A DNA stretch of 55,043 nucleotides from the NCBI GenBank assembly GCA_902595225.1, contig CACJPG010000006.1, forward strand, positions 2,501-57,543, written 5' to 3'. The position numbers and the translations under genes are program-made. The notes under the pieces were generated by a model. It made no database searches, was not told the origin of the DNA, and saw only the letters and a list, made by a program, of their open reading frames with translations. Positions 24,860 through 37,646 of this stretch are shown here, piece by piece. Position 1 is the stretch's first letter. Every line of letters begins with the position of its first letter. Source of the stretch: an uncultured Thiothrix sp. (lineage in GTDB: Bacteria; Pseudomonadota; Gammaproteobacteria; Poriferisulfidales; GCA-002705445).

Positions 24860-25387
24860 GTGGCTTTAAACATAAGTGAAAAGAAAGATGTAGTAAAGGA
24901 AGTTTCAGAAATTGCATCTTCAGCGCAAGCAGCAGTTGCTGCAGAATATAGAGGCTTAACGGTTCAGGAATTATCTGAGCTAAGGAGCAATGCTAGAAAT
25001 CTAGGCGTTTATGTTAAAGTTATAAAAAATAGCTTAGCTAAAATTGCAATTAAAGATACAAATTTTGAGTGCATGGATCCTTCCTTAAAAGGACCTCTCA
25101 TATTTGCTTTTTCAAAAGAAGATCTTGGTTCAGCAGCAAAATTAGTAAATGATTTTAAAAAAGAAAATAAACTTTTAAAACCTGTTGTTGTTGCTGTAAA
25201 TGGAGAGTTAGTTGATGTTGACAAGTTAAGTCAAATCGCTGCTCTTCCAACAAAAGATCAGGCTATTAGCATGCTTATGTCGGTTATGAAGCAACCTGTC
25301 GAGAAGTTTGTTAGAACTTTAGTTGCACCGAATACAAAACTTGTTCAAACAATTTCAGCGTATAAAGTTAAACTTGAGCAATCTTAA
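24860..25387 (+). CDS. rplJ: Ribosomal protein uL10
   Basis: The 175-residue protein begins at GTG after GGAG (about 11 bases upstream). It has the family start ALNISEKKDVVKEVSEIA, EYRGLTVQELSELR and KNSLAKIA, and a C-terminal helix that carries L7/L12 dimers. It anchors the stalk to the ribosome and probably autoregulates through the leader just upstream. Confidence 0.98.
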   Translation: MALNISEKKDVVKEVSEIASSAQAAVAAEYRGLTVQELSELRSNARNLGVYVKVIKNSLAKIAIKDTNFECMDPSLKGPLIFAFSKEDLGSAAKLVNDFKKENKLLKPVVVAVNGELVDVDKLSQIAALPTKDQAISMLMSVMKQPVEKFVRTLVAPNTKLVQTISAYKVKLEQS

Positions 25388-25420
25388 CAATATTACATAT
25401 AGTAAATTAGGAGTTTAGAA

Positions 25421-25804
25421 ATGGCAGTATCAAAAGAAGATATATTAGAATCAATTTCCAATATGAGTGTTATGGACGTTGTAGAACTTGTTGAAGCAAT
25501 GGAAGAGAAGTTTGGCGTCTCTGCAGCTTCAGTAGCTGCAGCGCCTGCACCAGCCGCTGGAGGCGCTGCGCCTCAAGAAGCTGCAGAGGAAAAAACTGAG
25601 TTTGATATTAAGATGAGTAGCTTTGGGTCAAATAAAGTTGCAGTGATTAAAGTTGTAAGAGCTGTTACTGGCCTTGGTCTTAAAGATGCAAAAGATATGG
25701 TAGAAGGTGCACCTGTTACAGTTAAAGAAGGTGCTTCCAAAGAAGAAGCTGAAGAAGCAAAAAAACAACTTGAGGAAGCTGGAGCAACTGTTGAGCTCAG
25801 TTAA
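25421..25804 (+). CDS. rplL: Ribosomal protein bL12 (L7/L12)
   Basis: The 127-residue acidic protein has the N-terminal dimerisation helices, an Ala-rich hinge ([13 protein letters not shown], about 40-52) and the globular C-terminal domain with [20 protein letters not shown]-like sequence. It recruits translation factors to the ribosome. TTAGGAG precedes the ATG. A hairpin follows before rpoB. Confidence 0.99.
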   Translation: MAVSKEDILESISNMSVMDVVELVEAMEEKFGVSAASVAAAPAPAAGGAAPQEAAEEKTEFDIKMSSFGSNKVAVIKVVRAVTGLGLKDAKDMVEGAPVTVKEGASKEEAEEAKKQLEEAGATVELS

Positions 25805-25830
25805 AAGTTTTTTATAAAAATTAGTAAACA

Positions 25831-25855
25831 TTACCAGTAATCTTTTTACTGGTAA
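25831..25855 (+). terminator. Hairpin between rplL and rpoB (attenuator-like)
   Basis: TTACCAGTAA (25831-25840) and TTACTGGTAA (25846-25855) form a perfect 10-bp stem with loop TCTTT. The T-rich stretch comes several bases later (GTATTTTT), so termination is probably partial. E. coli also attenuates between rplL and rpoB to set the ribosomal protein to polymerase ratio; an RNase III site is the other option. Confidence 0.6.
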
Positions 25856-25890
25856 CGTTGTATTTTTAATTTATTATTTTAAGGTTGATA

Positions 25891-28800
25891 ATGGCATATA
25901 CATATACTGAAAAAAAACGAATCAGAAAAAACTTTGGAAAGAGAAAGCAAGTTATAGACATTCCATCAATGCTTGACATACAAACTGACTCTTATGCAAG
26001 TTTTTTAAACACAAGTTCAAACAATGAGGATCGTGAAAACTCAGGAATTCATAAGGCATTTAAATCTGTTTTTCCAATAATTAGTCATTCCGGACATGTA
26101 AGGCTTGAGTATGCTGATTACTCTGTTGGCAAACCTCTTTTTAATGTTCACGAGTGTCAGCTTCGTGGATTGACATATGCTGCTCCATTAAAAGTATTAA
26201 TGAAATTAGTTATTTGTGAGCGTGAGAATTTAGATAAAGTAAAAGAAATTAAGGAGCAAGAAGTTTTTATGGGAGATATCCCATTGATGACTGAAAAAGG
26301 CTCATTTATAATTAATGGAACAGAAAGAGTTGTGGTGTCCCAGCTGCACAGATCTCCCGGAGTATTTTTTGATCATGACAAAGGTAAAACACACTCATCT
26401 GGAAAACTTCTTTATTCAGCAAGAATTATTCCTTACCGTGGTTCATGGCTAGATTTTGAATTTGACCCCAAAGATTCCTTATTCGCAAGAATTGATAGGA
26501 AAAGAAAATTACCTGCAACAATATTATTGAGAGCTTTAGGATATGAAACTTCAGAGATTATAGATTTATTTTTCGAGAAAGACGAAATTAAATATGATAA
26601 AGACAGTTTTCTGTTAAAACTAATTCCTGACAGACTTAAAGGCACCATCGCCATAGATGACTTAAAAATAAAAAATAAATTGATTATCGAAGCCGGAAAA
26701 ATATTTAATGCAAGACATGTTAAATTACTTCAAGAATCTAAACTAGAATATCTTCCAATAAGCGATGAATATTTATATGGAAAAATTCTAGGTCAAGATA
26801 TTATTGATAAAGAAACTGGCGAAATTTTGATCCCTCAAAATACATCTATTGATATTGATAATATTGATCTGATAAAAAAATTAAGTCTAGATAAAATAAA
26901 AATTCTTTTCACAAATGATATCGATAAAGGACCGTATATTTCAAATACACTTTTAATCGACCCATCAACAAACCAGCTAGAAGCACAAGTAGAAATTTAT
27001 AAAATGATGAGACCGGGAGAGCCTCCAACAAAAGAAGCAGCCCAAAATCTTTTTTCAAATTTATTTTTTGTAGAAGAAAGGTACGATTTATCCGAGGTTG
27101 GAAGAATGAAATTTAATGCTAGATTGGGTGTAAAGAATAGCGTTGAAGGAGTTTTAACAAAAGAAGATATTGTCGACGTAATGAAGGAGTTAGTTAATAT
27201 TAGAAATGGTAATGGAATGGTAGATGACATAGACCATTTAGGAAACAGAAGAGTAAGGTCTGTAGGAGAAATGATTGAAAATGTTTACAGAGTCGGCTTA
27301 GTAAGAGTTGAGCGCGCTGTAAAAGAAAGGTTAACTATTGCAGAATCTGAGGGCCTAATGCCACAAGAATTAATAAATGCAAAACCAGTAATGGCTGCAA
27401 TAAAAGAATTTTTTGGTTCAAGTCAGCTGTCTCAATTCATGGACCAAAATAATCCTCTTTCAGAGATAACTCATAAAAGAAGAATATCAGCTTTAGGGCC
27501 AGGTGGTCTGACTAGAGAAAGAGCTGGCTTTGAAGTTAGAGATGTTCATCCTACGCACTATGGAAGAGTATGCCCAATTGAAACCCCAGAAGGACCAAAC
27601 ATTGGCCTAATAAATTCATTAGCTGTCTTTTCTAGAACAAATCAATATGGTTTTTTAGAAACTCCTTATAGGAAAGTTAAAAATTCAAAAGTTACAAACG
27701 ATATAGAATATTTATCTGCTATCGACGAATCAAAATACGTAATTGCACAAGCAAATGCTGAACTTGATAACAAAGGTAAATTTAAAGATGATTTTATTTC
27801 TTGTAGACACTTAAATGAATTTATGATGTCTCCGCCAGAAAAAATTGAATATATCGATGTATCACCAATGCAAATTGTATCAGTTGCATCGTCAGTGATT
27901 CCTTTTTTAGAACATGATGATGCTAATAGAGCTTTAATGGGTTCAAATATGCAAAGACAAGCTGTGCCAACTTTAATTACCGAAAAACCTTTAGTGGGAA
28001 CTGGTATGGAAAGAGCAATCGCAAGAGATTCTCATGCGGCACTAATTTCAAACAGAGGTGGCACAGTTGATAGTGTTGATGCCGGAAGAATAGTTGTGAG
28101 GGTAAATGATGAAGAGACCACATCAGACGAAGCAGGGGTTGATATTTACAATTTAACAAAATATACAAGATCTAATCAAAATACATGTATAAACCAAAGA
28201 CCACTTGTAAGGGTTGGTGATGTAATTGCAAAAAATGATGTTTTAGCTGATGGCCCGTCTACAGATTTAGGAGAACTTGCATTAGGTCAAAATATGTTGA
28301 TCGCATTTATGCCTTGGAATGGATATAACTTTGAGGATTCAATATTAATTTCAGACAGGGTTGTGGAGGAAGATAGATTTACGACAATCCATATTGAAGA
28401 ACTAACATGTATTACTAGAGATACAAAATTAGGGGCAGAGGAAATTACAGCAGACATTCCTAATGTCAGCGAAAGTTTACTTGGTAAACTTGATGAATCC
28501 GGGATTGTTTATGTTGGAGCGGAGATCAAACCCAATGATATATTAGTAGGCAAGGTAACTCCTAAAGGAGAAACACAGCTATCGCCAGAAGAAAAGTTAT
28601 TAAGAGCAATATTCGGAGAAAAAGCATCTGATGTAAAAGATACATCACTACGAGTTCCTTCGGGAATTGAAGGGACAGTTATTGATGTAAGGGTATATAC
28701 TAGAGATGGTATAGATAAAGACGAAAGGTCTTTAGATATCGAGAGAGAGCAAATTGAGTTAGTTAAAAAAGATATAGCGGATCAACTAAGGATTTACGAA

Positions 28801-29967
28801 AATGATATTTTATTCAGAGTAAAGAATTTAATTCTCAATAAGGTATCTGAGGGTGGTCCTAACAATCTTAAAAAAGGTGATAAGGTTACAAATGATTATT
28901 TAAATGAACTTGATAAAAGTAATTGGCTGGACATAAGAATTAGAGATGAAAAAATTAATGTTCAGCTAGAAAAGCTATCTGCACAACTTTCAAAGCAAAA
29001 AAAATATTTAGAAGAAACACTTGAAAAACAAGAGGCAAAAATCTCTGCTGGTGGTGATTTGCTCCCAGGAGTATTAAAAATTATTAAAGTTTATTTAGCA
29101 GTTAAAAGAAGACTGCAACCCGGAGACAAGATGGCTGGTAGACACGGAAACAAGGGAGTTATTTCGATGATTGTTCCGGTTGAAGACATGCCTCACATGG
29201 AAGATGGTACTCCGGTAGACGTAATACTTAATCCATTAGGAGTTCCTTCAAGGATGAACGTTGGCCAAGTGCTTGAGACACATCTTGGCTGGGCAGCAAA
29301 AGGTTTAGGAATAAAAATAGGTAAGATGCTTGATGAAAATTCATCTACAAAAAATTTAAGAACATTTTTAGAAACTGTATATAGTGTTGGTGCAAATGAA
29401 AAAACAAAACTTACATCATTTAGTGATGACGAAGTTTTGAATCTTGCAGAAAATTTAAGAGGTGGAGTCCCTATGGCGACCCCTGTTTTTGATGGTGCAA
29501 ACGAAGAGGAAATTAAAGAGATGCTGCAACTTGCAGACTTACCTGTTTCTGGACAAACAAAATTAATAGATGGTAGAACAGGTGAGTATTTCGATAGAGA
29601 TATTACTGTTGGTTATATGAATGTGTTAAAACTTAATCATCTTGTGGATGATAAGATGCATGCAAGGTCTACTGGACCATACAGTCTAGTTACACAACAA
29701 CCACTTGGTGGTAAAGCACAGTTCGGCGGTCAAAGATTTGGAGAAATGGAAGTTTGGGCTTTAGAGGCATATGGAGCCGGATTCACATTACAAGAAATGC
29801 TAACTGTTAAGTCGGATGACGTCAGCGGAAGAAATAAAATGTATAAAAATATTGTTGATGATACTCAGAATATTGACGCTGGAATGCCTGAATCTTTTAA
29901 TGTGCTTATGAAAGAAATCAAATCTCTTGGAATAAATATAGAACTTGAAAAGGAAGATGTGGAATGA
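25891..29967 (+). CDS. rpoB: RNA polymerase beta subunit
   Basis: The 1358-residue protein is complete. The ATG at 25891 has AAGG 6 bases upstream and gives the family start [17 protein letters not shown]. The rifampicin region ([19 protein letters not shown] and the following [18 protein letters not shown]) is E. coli-like, with no known resistance change. Later blocks include [14 protein letters not shown] and [15 protein letters not shown]-like [15 protein letters not shown]. It overlaps rpoC by 4 bases (ATGA). Confidence 0.99.
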   Translation: MAYTYTEKKRIRKNFGKRKQVIDIPSMLDIQTDSYASFLNTSSNNEDRENSGIHKAFKSVFPIISHSGHVRLEYADYSVGKPLFNVHECQLRGLTYAAPLKVLMKLVICERENLDKVKEIKEQEVFMGDIPLMTEKGSFIINGTERVVVSQLHRSPGVFFDHDKGKTHSSGKLLYSARIIPYRGSWLDFEFDPKDSLFARIDRKRKLPATILLRALGYETSEIIDLFFEKDEIKYDKDSFLLKLIPDRLKGTIAIDDLKIKNKLIIEAGKIFNARHVKLLQESKLEYLPISDEYLYGKILGQDIIDKETGEILIPQNTSIDIDNIDLIKKLSLDKIKILFTNDIDKGPYISNTLLIDPSTNQLEAQVEIYKMMRPGEPPTKEAAQNLFSNLFFVEERYDLSEVGRMKFNARLGVKNSVEGVLTKEDIVDVMKELVNIRNGNGMVDDIDHLGNRRVRSVGEMIENVYRVGLVRVERAVKERLTIAESEGLMPQELINAKPVMAAIKEFFGSSQLSQFMDQNNPLSEITHKRRISALGPGGLTRERAGFEVRDVHPTHYGRVCPIETPEGPNIGLINSLAVFSRTNQYGFLETPYRKVKNSKVTNDIEYLSAIDESKYVIAQANAELDNKGKFKDDFISCRHLNEFMMSPPEKIEYIDVSPMQIVSVASSVIPFLEHDDANRALMGSNMQRQAVPTLITEKPLVGTGMERAIARDSHAALISNRGGTVDSVDAGRIVVRVNDEETTSDEAGVDIYNLTKYTRSNQNTCINQRPLVRVGDVIAKNDVLADGPSTDLGELALGQNMLIAFMPWNGYNFEDSILISDRVVEEDRFTTIHIEELTCITRDTKLGAEEITADIPNVSESLLGKLDESGIVYVGAEIKPNDILVGKVTPKGETQLSPEEKLLRAIFGEKASDVKDTSLRVPSGIEGTVIDVRVYTRDGIDKDERSLDIEREQIELVKKDIADQLRIYENDILFRVKNLILNKVSEGGPNNLKKGDKVTNDYLNELDKSNWLDIRIRDEKINVQLEKLSAQLSKQKKYLEETLEKQEAKISAGGDLLPGVLKIIKVYLAVKRRLQPGDKMAGRHGNKGVISMIVPVEDMPHMEDGTPVDVILNPLGVPSRMNVGQVLETHLGWAAKGLGIKIGKMLDENSSTKNLRTFLETVYSVGANEKTKLTSFSDDEVLNLAENLRGGVPMATPVFDGANEEEIKEMLQLADLPVSGQTKLIDGRTGEYFDRDITVGYMNVLKLNHLVDDKMHARSTGPYSLVTQQPLGGKAQFGGQRFGEMEVWALEAYGAGFTLQEMLTVKSDDVSGRNKMYKNIVDDTQNIDAGMPESFNVLMKEIKSLGINIELEKEDVE

Positions 29968-32900
29968 AAGACTTACTTGGATTTTTTAAACAACAAAATG
30001 ATACAGATGATTTTGACGCAATAAGAGTTGGGTTAGCATCTCCTGAAATGATAAGGTCTTGGTCATTTGGTGAAGTAAAAAAGCCAGAAACTATAAACTA
30101 TAGAACATTTAAGCCGGAGAGAGATGGCTTATTTTGTGCAAAAACATTTGGGCCGATTAAAGATTATGAATGCTTATGTGGAAAATATAAAAGACTTAAG
30201 CATAGAGGTGTTGTTTGTGAAAAATGTGGAGTAGAAGTTACTTTAACCAAAGTTAGAAGAGAAAGAATGGGGCATATTGAATTGGCTTGTCCAGTTGCTC
30301 ATATTTGGTTTTTAAAATCTTTACCTTCACGAATTGGTCTTCTTCTTGATATGACTCTTAGAGACATAGAAAGAATACTGTATTTTGAAGCTTTTGTAGT
30401 TATTGATCCTGGTTTTACAGATTTAGAAAAGTGCCAATTACTCTCTGACGAAAGCTACTATGATGCGATTGAGCAATATGGTGATGAATTTGTGGCAAAA
30501 ATGGGTGCTGAAGCAATTTTAGATATGCTTGATGCCCTTGACCTTAATCATGAAACAACTAAGCTTCGCGAAGAGCTTAATTCCACAAAATCAGAAGCTA
30601 AGATAAAAAGACTCACTAAAAGACTGAAGCTTGTTGAGTACTTTGTTAAGTCTGGAAACAAACCTCAATGGATGATACTTAGAGCTCTTCCTGTGTTACC
30701 CCCTGATTTAAGACCTCTCGTTCCACTAGATGGAGGAAGATTTGCTACGTCAGATTTAAATGATTTATACAGAAGAGTTATAAATAGAAACAATAGACTA
30801 AGAAGGCTTCTAGAATTGAATGCTCCTGATATAATTGTGAGAAATGAAAAAAGAATGCTTCAAGAAGCTGTAGATGCGTTATTAGATAATGGTAGAAGAG
30901 GAAGAGCTATAACTGGAAGCAATAAAAGACCTCTTAAATCTTTAGCAGAATTAATAAAAGGAAAACAAGGCAGATTTAGGCAAAACCTTTTAGGGAAAAG
31001 AGTTGACTATTCTGGCAGGTCTGTAATTGTAACGGGCCCAACATTGATGTTACATCAATGCGGAATACCAAAAAAAATGGCACTTGAATTATTCAAGCCT
31101 TTCATATTTAGTAAATTACATATAAGAGGTTTGGCCACAACAATCAAAGCAGCAAAGAAACTTGTTGAAAAGGAAGGAGCAGAAGTATGGGATATTCTTG
31201 ATGAAGTTATTAGAGAGCATCCAGTTTTATTAAATAGAGCTCCAACTCTCCATAGATTAGGCATACAAGCATTCGAGCCTTTATTAATTGAGGGTAAAGC
31301 TATACAACTTCATCCTTTAGTTTGCGCCGCATTTAATGCTGATTTTGACGGTGATCAAATGGCCGTCCACGTTCCTTTATCTGTAGAAGCCCAGCTTGAA
31401 GCGAGATCACTAATGATGTCTACAAATAATATTCTTTCCCCTGCTAATGGAGAACCGATAATCGTACCATCTCAAGATATTGTCTTAGGAATATATTATT
31501 TAACTAGAGAAGATATAAATGTAAAAGGTGAAGGAATGATTTTTTCTGATATTGAAGAGGTTTCCAGAGCATATTACTCAGGTGAAGCTGAGATACATGC
31601 AAAGATTCACGTAAGGATGAATATCTTTGATATAGACAAAAATGATTTTGTTAGTAAAAGAATTGAAACTACTGTCGGAAGAGCTTTATTTTCAAAAATT
31701 TTACCAAAAGGTCTTCCTTTTGATTTAGTAAATAAAAATATGGACAAGAAGTCAATATCTTCAGCAATCGATACTTGTTATAGAGTGCTTGGATTAAAAG
31801 CGACTGTAATTTTTGCTGATCAACTAATGTATTTAGGCTACGAATATGCCACTAAGTCAGGTGTATCTTTTTGCTTGGACGACATGATAATCCCTGATTC
31901 AAAAAATAATATTCTTAATGATGCGGAATCTGAAGTAAAAGAAATTGAAACCCAATATCAGGCAGGACTGGTCACAAGAGGAGAAAGATATAATAAGGTT
32001 GTTGATATTTGGTCAAAAACAAATGATCAGGTTGCTAAAGCTATGATGAATAAGCTTGGGAAGGATATTAAAAAAGACTCAGAGGGAAAAGAGATTGAGC
32101 AACCATCTTTCAACTCAATTTTTATGATGGCAGATTCGGGCGCTAGAGGTTCTGCAGCGCAAATTAGACAGCTTGCAGGCATGAGGGGTTTAATGGCAAA
32201 ACCAGATGGCTCAATTATTGAGACGCCTATTACTGCAAACTTTAGAGAAGGTTTAAATGTTCTTCAATATTTCATATCGACTCACGGAGCAAGAAAAGGA
32301 CTTGCAGACACAGCCCTTAAAACTGCCAACTCTGGATATCTGACTAGAAGATTGGTTGATGTTGCACAAGATTTGGTTGTCTCCGAAAAAGATTGTGGTA
32401 CGACGGACGGGGTAATTATTAAACCTATAATTGAAGGTGGCGATGTCACTGTTGAGCTTGCTGAGAGAGTTTTAGGTCGTGTTGTTGCAGAAGATGTGAC
32501 ATCTCCTATTAATAAAGATTATATTCTTGAAGCTGGAACACTAATTGATGAAAAAATTGCGCTTGATTTGGAGAATAATGGTATCGATGAAGTAAAAGTT
32601 AGAACTGCAATTACATGTGAATTAAAGTACGGCGTTTGTTCTATGTGCTATGGAAGAGATTTAGCACGAGGACATTTAGTAAATATTGGAGAATCAGTAG
32701 GTGTAATGGCGGCTCAATCGATCGGGGAGCCAGGAACTCAATTAACAATGAGAACATTCCATATTGGTGGAGCTGCTAGTGGAGCAGTAGCAACAAATAG
32801 TGTAATGGTAAAATCAAACGGACAGATTAAGTTCAAAAAAATAAAAACTATTAAGAAAAAAGATGGGACAAATGTAACTGTTACAAGGTCTGCAGAGCTC

Positions 32901-34160
32901 GCGATAGTTGATGAAGCAGGAAGACAGAAAGAGCTATACAAAATACCTTACGGTTCTACTTTAAATATAAGCGAAGGTGATAAAGTTGAAGCGGGAGAAA
33001 CAATTGCAACATGGGATCCGCATACGAGACCAATAGTGACCGAACAGGCTGGTAAAGCTAAGCTTATTGGTTTTGAGGATGGTGTTACGGTTAATAGAAA
33101 AACAGATGAAATTACTGGGCTAACTTCTACAATTGTTATCGACTCAAAAAATAGAACTGGAGCAAAAGATATTAAGCCAATTATTAAACTTACAAACTCT
33201 AAGGGAAATACTGAATATAATCTTCCTGATGGAGCAATAGTAAATTTAGTAGATGGTGATAAAGTTGAAGCTGGGGATATAATTGCAAAAATTCCTCAAG
33301 CAGTTACTAAAACAAAAGATATTACAGGTGGTCTTCCAAGAGTTGCTGACTTATTTGAAGCAAGAAGCCCAAAAGAACCTGCAATTCTTGCTGAGTCGTC
33401 CGGTGTAGTAAGTTTTGGTAAAGAAACAAAAGGTAAATTGAGACTTGTTATTACAGATTCTAATGGCGAGAGCTCTGAAACTTTAATTCCAAAATTTAGA
33501 AATATAAATGTTTATGAAGGTGAAACGATCGAGAAGGGAGAAATTGTAGTTGATGGGGAATTAAAACCTCATGATATTTTAAGATTACTTGGTATTCCTG
33601 CTTTAGCAAACTATTTGGTAACAGAAGTACAAAATGTTTACCGTCTTCAAGGTGTAAAAATTAATGATAAACATATTGAAGTTATTGTAAGACAAATGTT
33701 ACGTAAAGTTGAGATAGTTCAGCCAGGAGATTCTAGTTACTTAGTTGGTGAACAAGCTGAGAGAGCAAATGTTTTAGAGGAAAACAAAAAATTAAAAGAA
33801 AATAATAAAAAACTTATTGTCTTCGAACCTGTTCTTCTTGGAATTACAAAAGCATCACTAGTTACAGAATCATTCATATCTGCAGCATCTTTCCAAGAGA
33901 CAACAAGAGTATTAACCGAGGCTGCAGTTAGAGGGTCAAGTGATACACTAAAGGGACTAAAAGAAAATGTTATAGTTGGGCGACTAATACCAGCAGGAAC
34001 TGGTCTTGATTTCCACAAAGAAAGAAAATTAGCAAGAGAATTAACGAATGATAATGTCTCAAATGAGAATATTGAAATAGAAACAAATGAAGATATTTTA
34101 CAAAAAGAGATGTCTGAAATCGATGCAGTTTCAGAAGAAATAGAGGCAAATGTTGAATAA
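29964..34160 (+). CDS. rpoC: RNA polymerase beta' subunit
   Basis: The 1398-residue protein has the N-terminal zinc ribbon ([20 protein letters not shown]), the bridge and active-site loop [12 protein letters not shown] with the Mg-binding aspartates, the trigger-loop region, and the second zinc site ([15 protein letters not shown]). It ends with a short acidic tail. Its start overlaps rpoB (ATGA), giving one beta-beta' operon. Confidence 0.99.
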   Translation: MKDLLGFFKQQNDTDDFDAIRVGLASPEMIRSWSFGEVKKPETINYRTFKPERDGLFCAKTFGPIKDYECLCGKYKRLKHRGVVCEKCGVEVTLTKVRRERMGHIELACPVAHIWFLKSLPSRIGLLLDMTLRDIERILYFEAFVVIDPGFTDLEKCQLLSDESYYDAIEQYGDEFVAKMGAEAILDMLDALDLNHETTKLREELNSTKSEAKIKRLTKRLKLVEYFVKSGNKPQWMILRALPVLPPDLRPLVPLDGGRFATSDLNDLYRRVINRNNRLRRLLELNAPDIIVRNEKRMLQEAVDALLDNGRRGRAITGSNKRPLKSLAELIKGKQGRFRQNLLGKRVDYSGRSVIVTGPTLMLHQCGIPKKMALELFKPFIFSKLHIRGLATTIKAAKKLVEKEGAEVWDILDEVIREHPVLLNRAPTLHRLGIQAFEPLLIEGKAIQLHPLVCAAFNADFDGDQMAVHVPLSVEAQLEARSLMMSTNNILSPANGEPIIVPSQDIVLGIYYLTREDINVKGEGMIFSDIEEVSRAYYSGEAEIHAKIHVRMNIFDIDKNDFVSKRIETTVGRALFSKILPKGLPFDLVNKNMDKKSISSAIDTCYRVLGLKATVIFADQLMYLGYEYATKSGVSFCLDDMIIPDSKNNILNDAESEVKEIETQYQAGLVTRGERYNKVVDIWSKTNDQVAKAMMNKLGKDIKKDSEGKEIEQPSFNSIFMMADSGARGSAAQIRQLAGMRGLMAKPDGSIIETPITANFREGLNVLQYFISTHGARKGLADTALKTANSGYLTRRLVDVAQDLVVSEKDCGTTDGVIIKPIIEGGDVTVELAERVLGRVVAEDVTSPINKDYILEAGTLIDEKIALDLENNGIDEVKVRTAITCELKYGVCSMCYGRDLARGHLVNIGESVGVMAAQSIGEPGTQLTMRTFHIGGAASGAVATNSVMVKSNGQIKFKKIKTIKKKDGTNVTVTRSAELAIVDEAGRQKELYKIPYGSTLNISEGDKVEAGETIATWDPHTRPIVTEQAGKAKLIGFEDGVTVNRKTDEITGLTSTIVIDSKNRTGAKDIKPIIKLTNSKGNTEYNLPDGAIVNLVDGDKVEAGDIIAKIPQAVTKTKDITGGLPRVADLFEARSPKEPAILAESSGVVSFGKETKGKLRLVITDSNGESSETLIPKFRNINVYEGETIEKGEIVVDGELKPHDILRLLGIPALANYLVTEVQNVYRLQGVKINDKHIEVIVRQMLRKVEIVQPGDSSYLVGEQAERANVLEENKKLKENNKKLIVFEPVLLGITKASLVTESFISAASFQETTRVLTEAAVRGSSDTLKGLKENVIVGRLIPAGTGLDFHKERKLARELTNDNVSNENIEIETNEDILQKEMSEIDAVSEEIEANVE

Positions 34161-34164
34161 TTTC

Positions 34165-34193
34165 TTGACAGTATGGCAAGCTGTTTCTACAAT
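34165..34193 (+). promoter_or_regulatory. Strong sigma-70 promoter of the str operon
   Basis: A perfect TTGACA (34165-34170), a 17-bp spacer and TACAAT (34188-34193) lie between rpoC and rpsL. This is the best sigma-70 match in the window and should drive rpsL-rpsG-fusA-rpsJ. Confidence 0.85.
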
Positions 34194-34230
34194 CCGCTTC
34201 AGTAATATTATTTGTATTGAGATTTAAATT

Positions 34231-34611
34231 ATGACCACAATTAACCAATTAGTAAGAAAATCTAGGAAGTCGAAAAAAGCTAAAAGTACTGTGCCTGCTT
34301 TAGAGTCTTGTCCGCAAAAAAGAGGTGTTTGCACTCGTGTTTATACAACAACACCAAAAAAACCAAACTCAGCATTGAGAAAAGTTGCAAGAGTAAAACT
34401 AACAAATGGTTTTGAAGTGACAAGTTATATTGGCGGAGAGGGACATAATCTTCAGGAACATTCAGTTGTTTTATTAAGAGGTGGTAGAGTTAAAGATTTA
34501 CCGGGTGTGAGATATCATATTGTTAGAGGAAGTTTAGATACCCAAGGTGTAGAAAATAGAAAACAAGGTAGGTCTAAGTATGGATCTAAAAAAGGAAAGG
34601 GTGCTAAATAA
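34231..34611 (+). CDS. rpsL: Ribosomal protein uS12
   Basis: The 126-residue protein has [28 protein letters not shown] (the decoding loop) and [16 protein letters not shown]. The Lys and Pro positions changed in streptomycin-resistant strains (TPKKPNS and LPGV) look wild type. It is first in the str operon behind a strong promoter. Confidence 0.99.
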   Translation: MTTINQLVRKSRKSKKAKSTVPALESCPQKRGVCTRVYTTTPKKPNSALRKVARVKLTNGFEVTSYIGGEGHNLQEHSVVLLRGGRVKDLPGVRYHIVRGSLDTQGVENRKQGRSKYGSKKGKGAK

Positions 34612-34613
34612 AT

Positions 34614-35087
34614 ATGTCTAGAAGAAGAGAAGTCCCAAAGAGAGAAATTTTGCCCGATCCAAAATACGGAGATATCCAGCTTGCAAAATTTATAAATGCA
34701 TTAATGATGCATGGAAAAAAATCTGTAGCTGAAAGTATTATTTATGATGCGTTAGATGAACTTGCAAAAAATAGCAATAGTAAAGATGGTTTAGCAATTT
34801 TAAATAAGGCTTTAGAAAATGTTCGCCCACAGGTAGAGGTTAAATCAAGAAGAGTCGGAGGAGCAACATACCAAGTTCCAGTTGAAGTAAAACCATCGCG
34901 ACAAAATACATTAGCCATGAGATGGTTAATTGATTCAGCAAGAAAAAGAAATGAAAAATCCATGATGAGAAAACTTGCTGGCGAAATAAAAGATGCTTCT
35001 GAAAATAAAGGAGCAGCAATGAAAAAACGAGAAGATACTTTAAAAATGGCAGAAGCTAACAAGGCTTTTTCACACTTCAGATGGTAA
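34614..35087 (+). CDS. rpsG: Ribosomal protein uS7
   Basis: The 157-residue protein begins [19 protein letters not shown] and contains [24 protein letters not shown] (in two parts) and [10 protein letters not shown]. It nucleates assembly of the 30S head. It starts 3 bases after rpsL and is followed 13 bases later by fusA. Confidence 0.99.
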   Translation: MSRRREVPKREILPDPKYGDIQLAKFINALMMHGKKSVAESIIYDALDELAKNSNSKDGLAILNKALENVRPQVEVKSRRVGGATYQVPVEVKPSRQNTLAMRWLIDSARKRNEKSMMRKLAGEIKDASENKGAAMKKREDTLKMAEANKAFSHFRW

Positions 35088-35100
35088 CAAAGGAATAATA

Positions 35101-37197
35101 ATGTCAAGAGAAACTCCCTTAGAGAGATACAGAAATATTGGAATAATGGCGCATATTGATGCTGGAAAGACAACAACATCTGAGCGAGTACTTTTTTATA
35201 CTGGCCTATCTCATAAAATTGGCGAAGTACATGACGGCGCCGCAACAATGGATTGGATGGAACAAGAGCAAGAAAGAGGAATTACTATAACTTCTGCAGC
35301 AACAACATGTTTTTGGCAGGGAATGGATAAGAGTTTTGATCAGCACAGAATAAATATTATAGATACCCCAGGACATGTCGATTTTACAATCGAAGTTGAG
35401 AGATCCCTAAAAGTTTTAGATGGCGCATGTGCAGTTTTTTGCGCAGTCGGTGGCGTTGAGCCACAATCAGAAACAGTTTGGCGACAAGCTTCAAAATATA
35501 ATGTTCCTAGAATGGCTTTTGTAAATAAAATGGATAGATCTGGAGCTGACTTTCTTAGAGTTGTTGATCAGATTAAAGAAAGACTTGGTTCAAATGCTGT
35601 TCCAATTCAAATTCCTATTGGAGCTGAGGATAACTTTAAAGGCGTTGTTGATTTAATTAAAATGAAGGCAATATACTGGAATGAATCTGACATGGGCACA
35701 ACTTTTGAAGAGAAGGACATACCTGAAGATCTTGTCGAATTATGTAATAAATACAGAGAGGAAATGGTTGAGGCAGCAGCTGAAGCAAGCGAAGAATTAA
35801 TGGATAAATATCTTAATGATGGTAGTTTAACCGAGGAAGAAATACATACTGGTTTAAGAATTAGAACTCTAGCCAATGAGATAGTCCCAGCATTATGCGG
35901 TTCTGCATTTAAAAATAAAGGTGTCCAATCAATGCTTGATGGTGTTATTAGGTATTTGCCATCACCTCTAGATATACCTGCAATAAAAGGTCTAAATGAA
36001 GATGAAGAAGAGGTATCAAAAGAGGCATCAGACGAAGAGCCTTTCTCAGCACTAGCTTTTAAAATTGCAACAGATCCTTTCGTTGGCACATTAACTTTTT
36101 TTAGAGTTTATTCTGGTGTCCTTGCTGCAGGTTCGTCAGTTTCAAACTCGACAAAAGGTAAAAAAGAAAGAATTGGAAGAATACTTCAGATGCATTCTAA
36201 TTCAAGAGAAGAAATTAAAGAAGTGAGAGCAGGTGATATTGCAGCTGCAGTTGGCTTAAAGGATGTAACTACTGGAGATACTCTATGTGATCCAAGCAAA
36301 CTTGTAACTTTAGAAAGAATGGAATTCCCAGAACCTGTTATTGCTGTTGCTGTTGAGCCAAAAACAAAAGCAGATCAAGAAAAAATGGGTATTGCGCTTC
36401 AAAAATTGGCACAAGAAGATCCATCTTTCAGAGTGAAGACAGATGAAGAATCAGGCCAAACAATTATCTCAGGAATGGGAGAATTACATCTAGAAATTAT
36501 TGTTGATAGAATGAAAAGAGAATTTAATGTAGAGGCAAACGTTGGTGCTCCTCAAGTTGCTTATCGAGAATGTATTAGAAAACCAGTTGACCAAGAAAGT
36601 AAATTTGTTAGACAAAGTGGTGGTAGAGGACAGTATGGACATGTTTATTTAAAGATAGAACCACAACAGCCTGGTTCTGGGTACGAATTTGTTAATGAGA
36701 TTGTTGGTGGCGCAATACCAAAAGAATACATTCCTGCTGTTGATAAGGGAATACAAGAACAAATGCTTAATGGTGTAATAGCTGGTTATCCTGTAGAGGA
36801 TGTAAAAGTTACTTTATATGATGGTACCTTTCATGATGTAGATTCGTCAGAGATGGCTTTTAAAATTGCAGGATCAATGGGATTTAAGGAAGGTGCAAAA
36901 AAAGCTGACCCTGCTCTTTTAGAACCTGTTATGAAAGTTGAAGTTGTTACCCCAGAAGATTACATGGGGGATGTTGTCGGTGACTTAAATCGAAGAAGAG
37001 GTATAATAGGAGCTATGGAAGATAGCCCAGCAGGAAAAATTATTAGGGGAGAAATTCCTCTTAAAGAAATGTTTGGGTATGCAACTGATTTAAGGTCTGC
37101 AACTCAGGGTAGAGCGACATACTCTATGGAGTTTTCTAAGTATATGGAAGCTCCAAGTAATATAGCAGAAGACATTATCAGTAAGTTTTCAGGGTAA
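35101..37197 (+). CDS. fusA: Elongation factor G
   Basis: The 698-residue GTPase has [13 protein letters not shown] (G1), [14 protein letters not shown] (G2), DTPGHVDFT (G3), NKMDRSGAD (G4), a domain IV with GGRGQYGHV and a domain V ending in [10 protein letters not shown]. It catalyses tRNA-mRNA translocation and ribosome recycling. The expected tuf gene does not follow; rpsJ begins 3 bases after the stop. Confidence 0.99.
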   Translation: MSRETPLERYRNIGIMAHIDAGKTTTSERVLFYTGLSHKIGEVHDGAATMDWMEQEQERGITITSAATTCFWQGMDKSFDQHRINIIDTPGHVDFTIEVERSLKVLDGACAVFCAVGGVEPQSETVWRQASKYNVPRMAFVNKMDRSGADFLRVVDQIKERLGSNAVPIQIPIGAEDNFKGVVDLIKMKAIYWNESDMGTTFEEKDIPEDLVELCNKYREEMVEAAAEASEELMDKYLNDGSLTEEEIHTGLRIRTLANEIVPALCGSAFKNKGVQSMLDGVIRYLPSPLDIPAIKGLNEDEEEVSKEASDEEPFSALAFKIATDPFVGTLTFFRVYSGVLAAGSSVSNSTKGKKERIGRILQMHSNSREEIKEVRAGDIAAAVGLKDVTTGDTLCDPSKLVTLERMEFPEPVIAVAVEPKTKADQEKMGIALQKLAQEDPSFRVKTDEESGQTIISGMGELHLEIIVDRMKREFNVEANVGAPQVAYRECIRKPVDQESKFVRQSGGRGQYGHVYLKIEPQQPGSGYEFVNEIVGGAIPKEYIPAVDKGIQEQMLNGVIAGYPVEDVKVTLYDGTFHDVDSSEMAFKIAGSMGFKEGAKKADPALLEPVMKVEVVTPEDYMGDVVGDLNRRRGIIGAMEDSPAGKIIRGEIPLKEMFGYATDLRSATQGRATYSMEFSKYMEAPSNIAEDIISKFSG

Positions 37198-37200
37198 AAA

Positions 37201-37533
37201 ATGGCTAAGAAATCAGAAAATCCATCGACACAAAAAATTAGAATAAGGTTAAAAGCCTTTGATCACAAGCTTATTGACCAATCTGCAATTGAGATTGTTG
37301 AGACTGCAAAAAGGACCGGAGCCCGAATTAAAGGTCCAATACCTCTTCCAACAAAAATGGAGAGATTTACTATACTTATTTCACCGCATGTTGATAAGGA
37401 TGCAAGGGATCAGTATGAAATAAGAACCCATAAGAGAATTATGGATATTTTAGACCCAACTGATAAGACAGTTGACGCACTTATGAAGCTCGATTTAGCG
37501 GCTGGAGTTGATGTGCAAATCAAGCTAAATTAA
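37201..37533 (+). CDS. rpsJ: Ribosomal protein uS10 (NusE)
   Basis: The 110-residue protein has [25 protein letters not shown] and RTHKRIMDI; it carries about 7 extra N-terminal residues compared with E. coli (103). It works in the 30S head and in antitermination with NusB. Only 3 bases separate it from fusA, so it probably belongs to the str transcript. A promoter and terminator-like hairpin separate it from rplC. Confidence 0.98.
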   Translation: MAKKSENPSTQKIRIRLKAFDHKLIDQSAIEIVETAKRTGARIKGPIPLPTKMERFTILISPHVDKDARDQYEIRTHKRIMDILDPTDKTVDALMKLDLAAGVDVQIKLN

Positions 37534-37557
37534 GCTTTTATACGCCAATTATTCGTG

Positions 37558-37563
37558 TATAAT
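37558..37563 (+). promoter_or_regulatory. Candidate -10 box of the S10-operon promoter
   Basis: A perfect TATAAT lies 25 bases after the rpsJ stop. The matching -35 (around CTTTTA) is weak. Together with the downstream hairpin it suggests that the main S10-operon promoter lies between rpsJ and rplC rather than before rpsJ. Confidence 0.45.
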
Positions 37564-37581
37564 CAGCAAACTTACTTAGAT

Positions 37582-37618
37582 AGTCTAGGTTATGCATTAT
37601 ATTACCTAGGCTTTTTTT
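37582..37618 (+). terminator. Terminator/attenuator hairpin between rpsJ and rplC
   Basis: AGTCTAGGT (37582-37590) pairs with ACCTAGGCT (37604-37612, one G-U) around a 13-base loop, directly followed by TTTTTTT. This is a standard intrinsic terminator. It could end the str-rpsJ transcript, or act as an attenuator in the leader of the rplC-onward operon if transcription starts at the TATAAT just upstream. Confidence 0.75.
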
Positions 37619-37646
37619 ATTATTTTTACATTTAGAAGAGAATTAA

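Noticed and set aside
27410-27500. Rifampicin-resistance change in RpoB
   Set aside because: The region reads like wild-type E. coli, including the D, H and S positions usually altered.
34345-34520. Streptomycin-resistance change in S12
   Set aside because: The TPKKPNS and LPGV segments are wild type.
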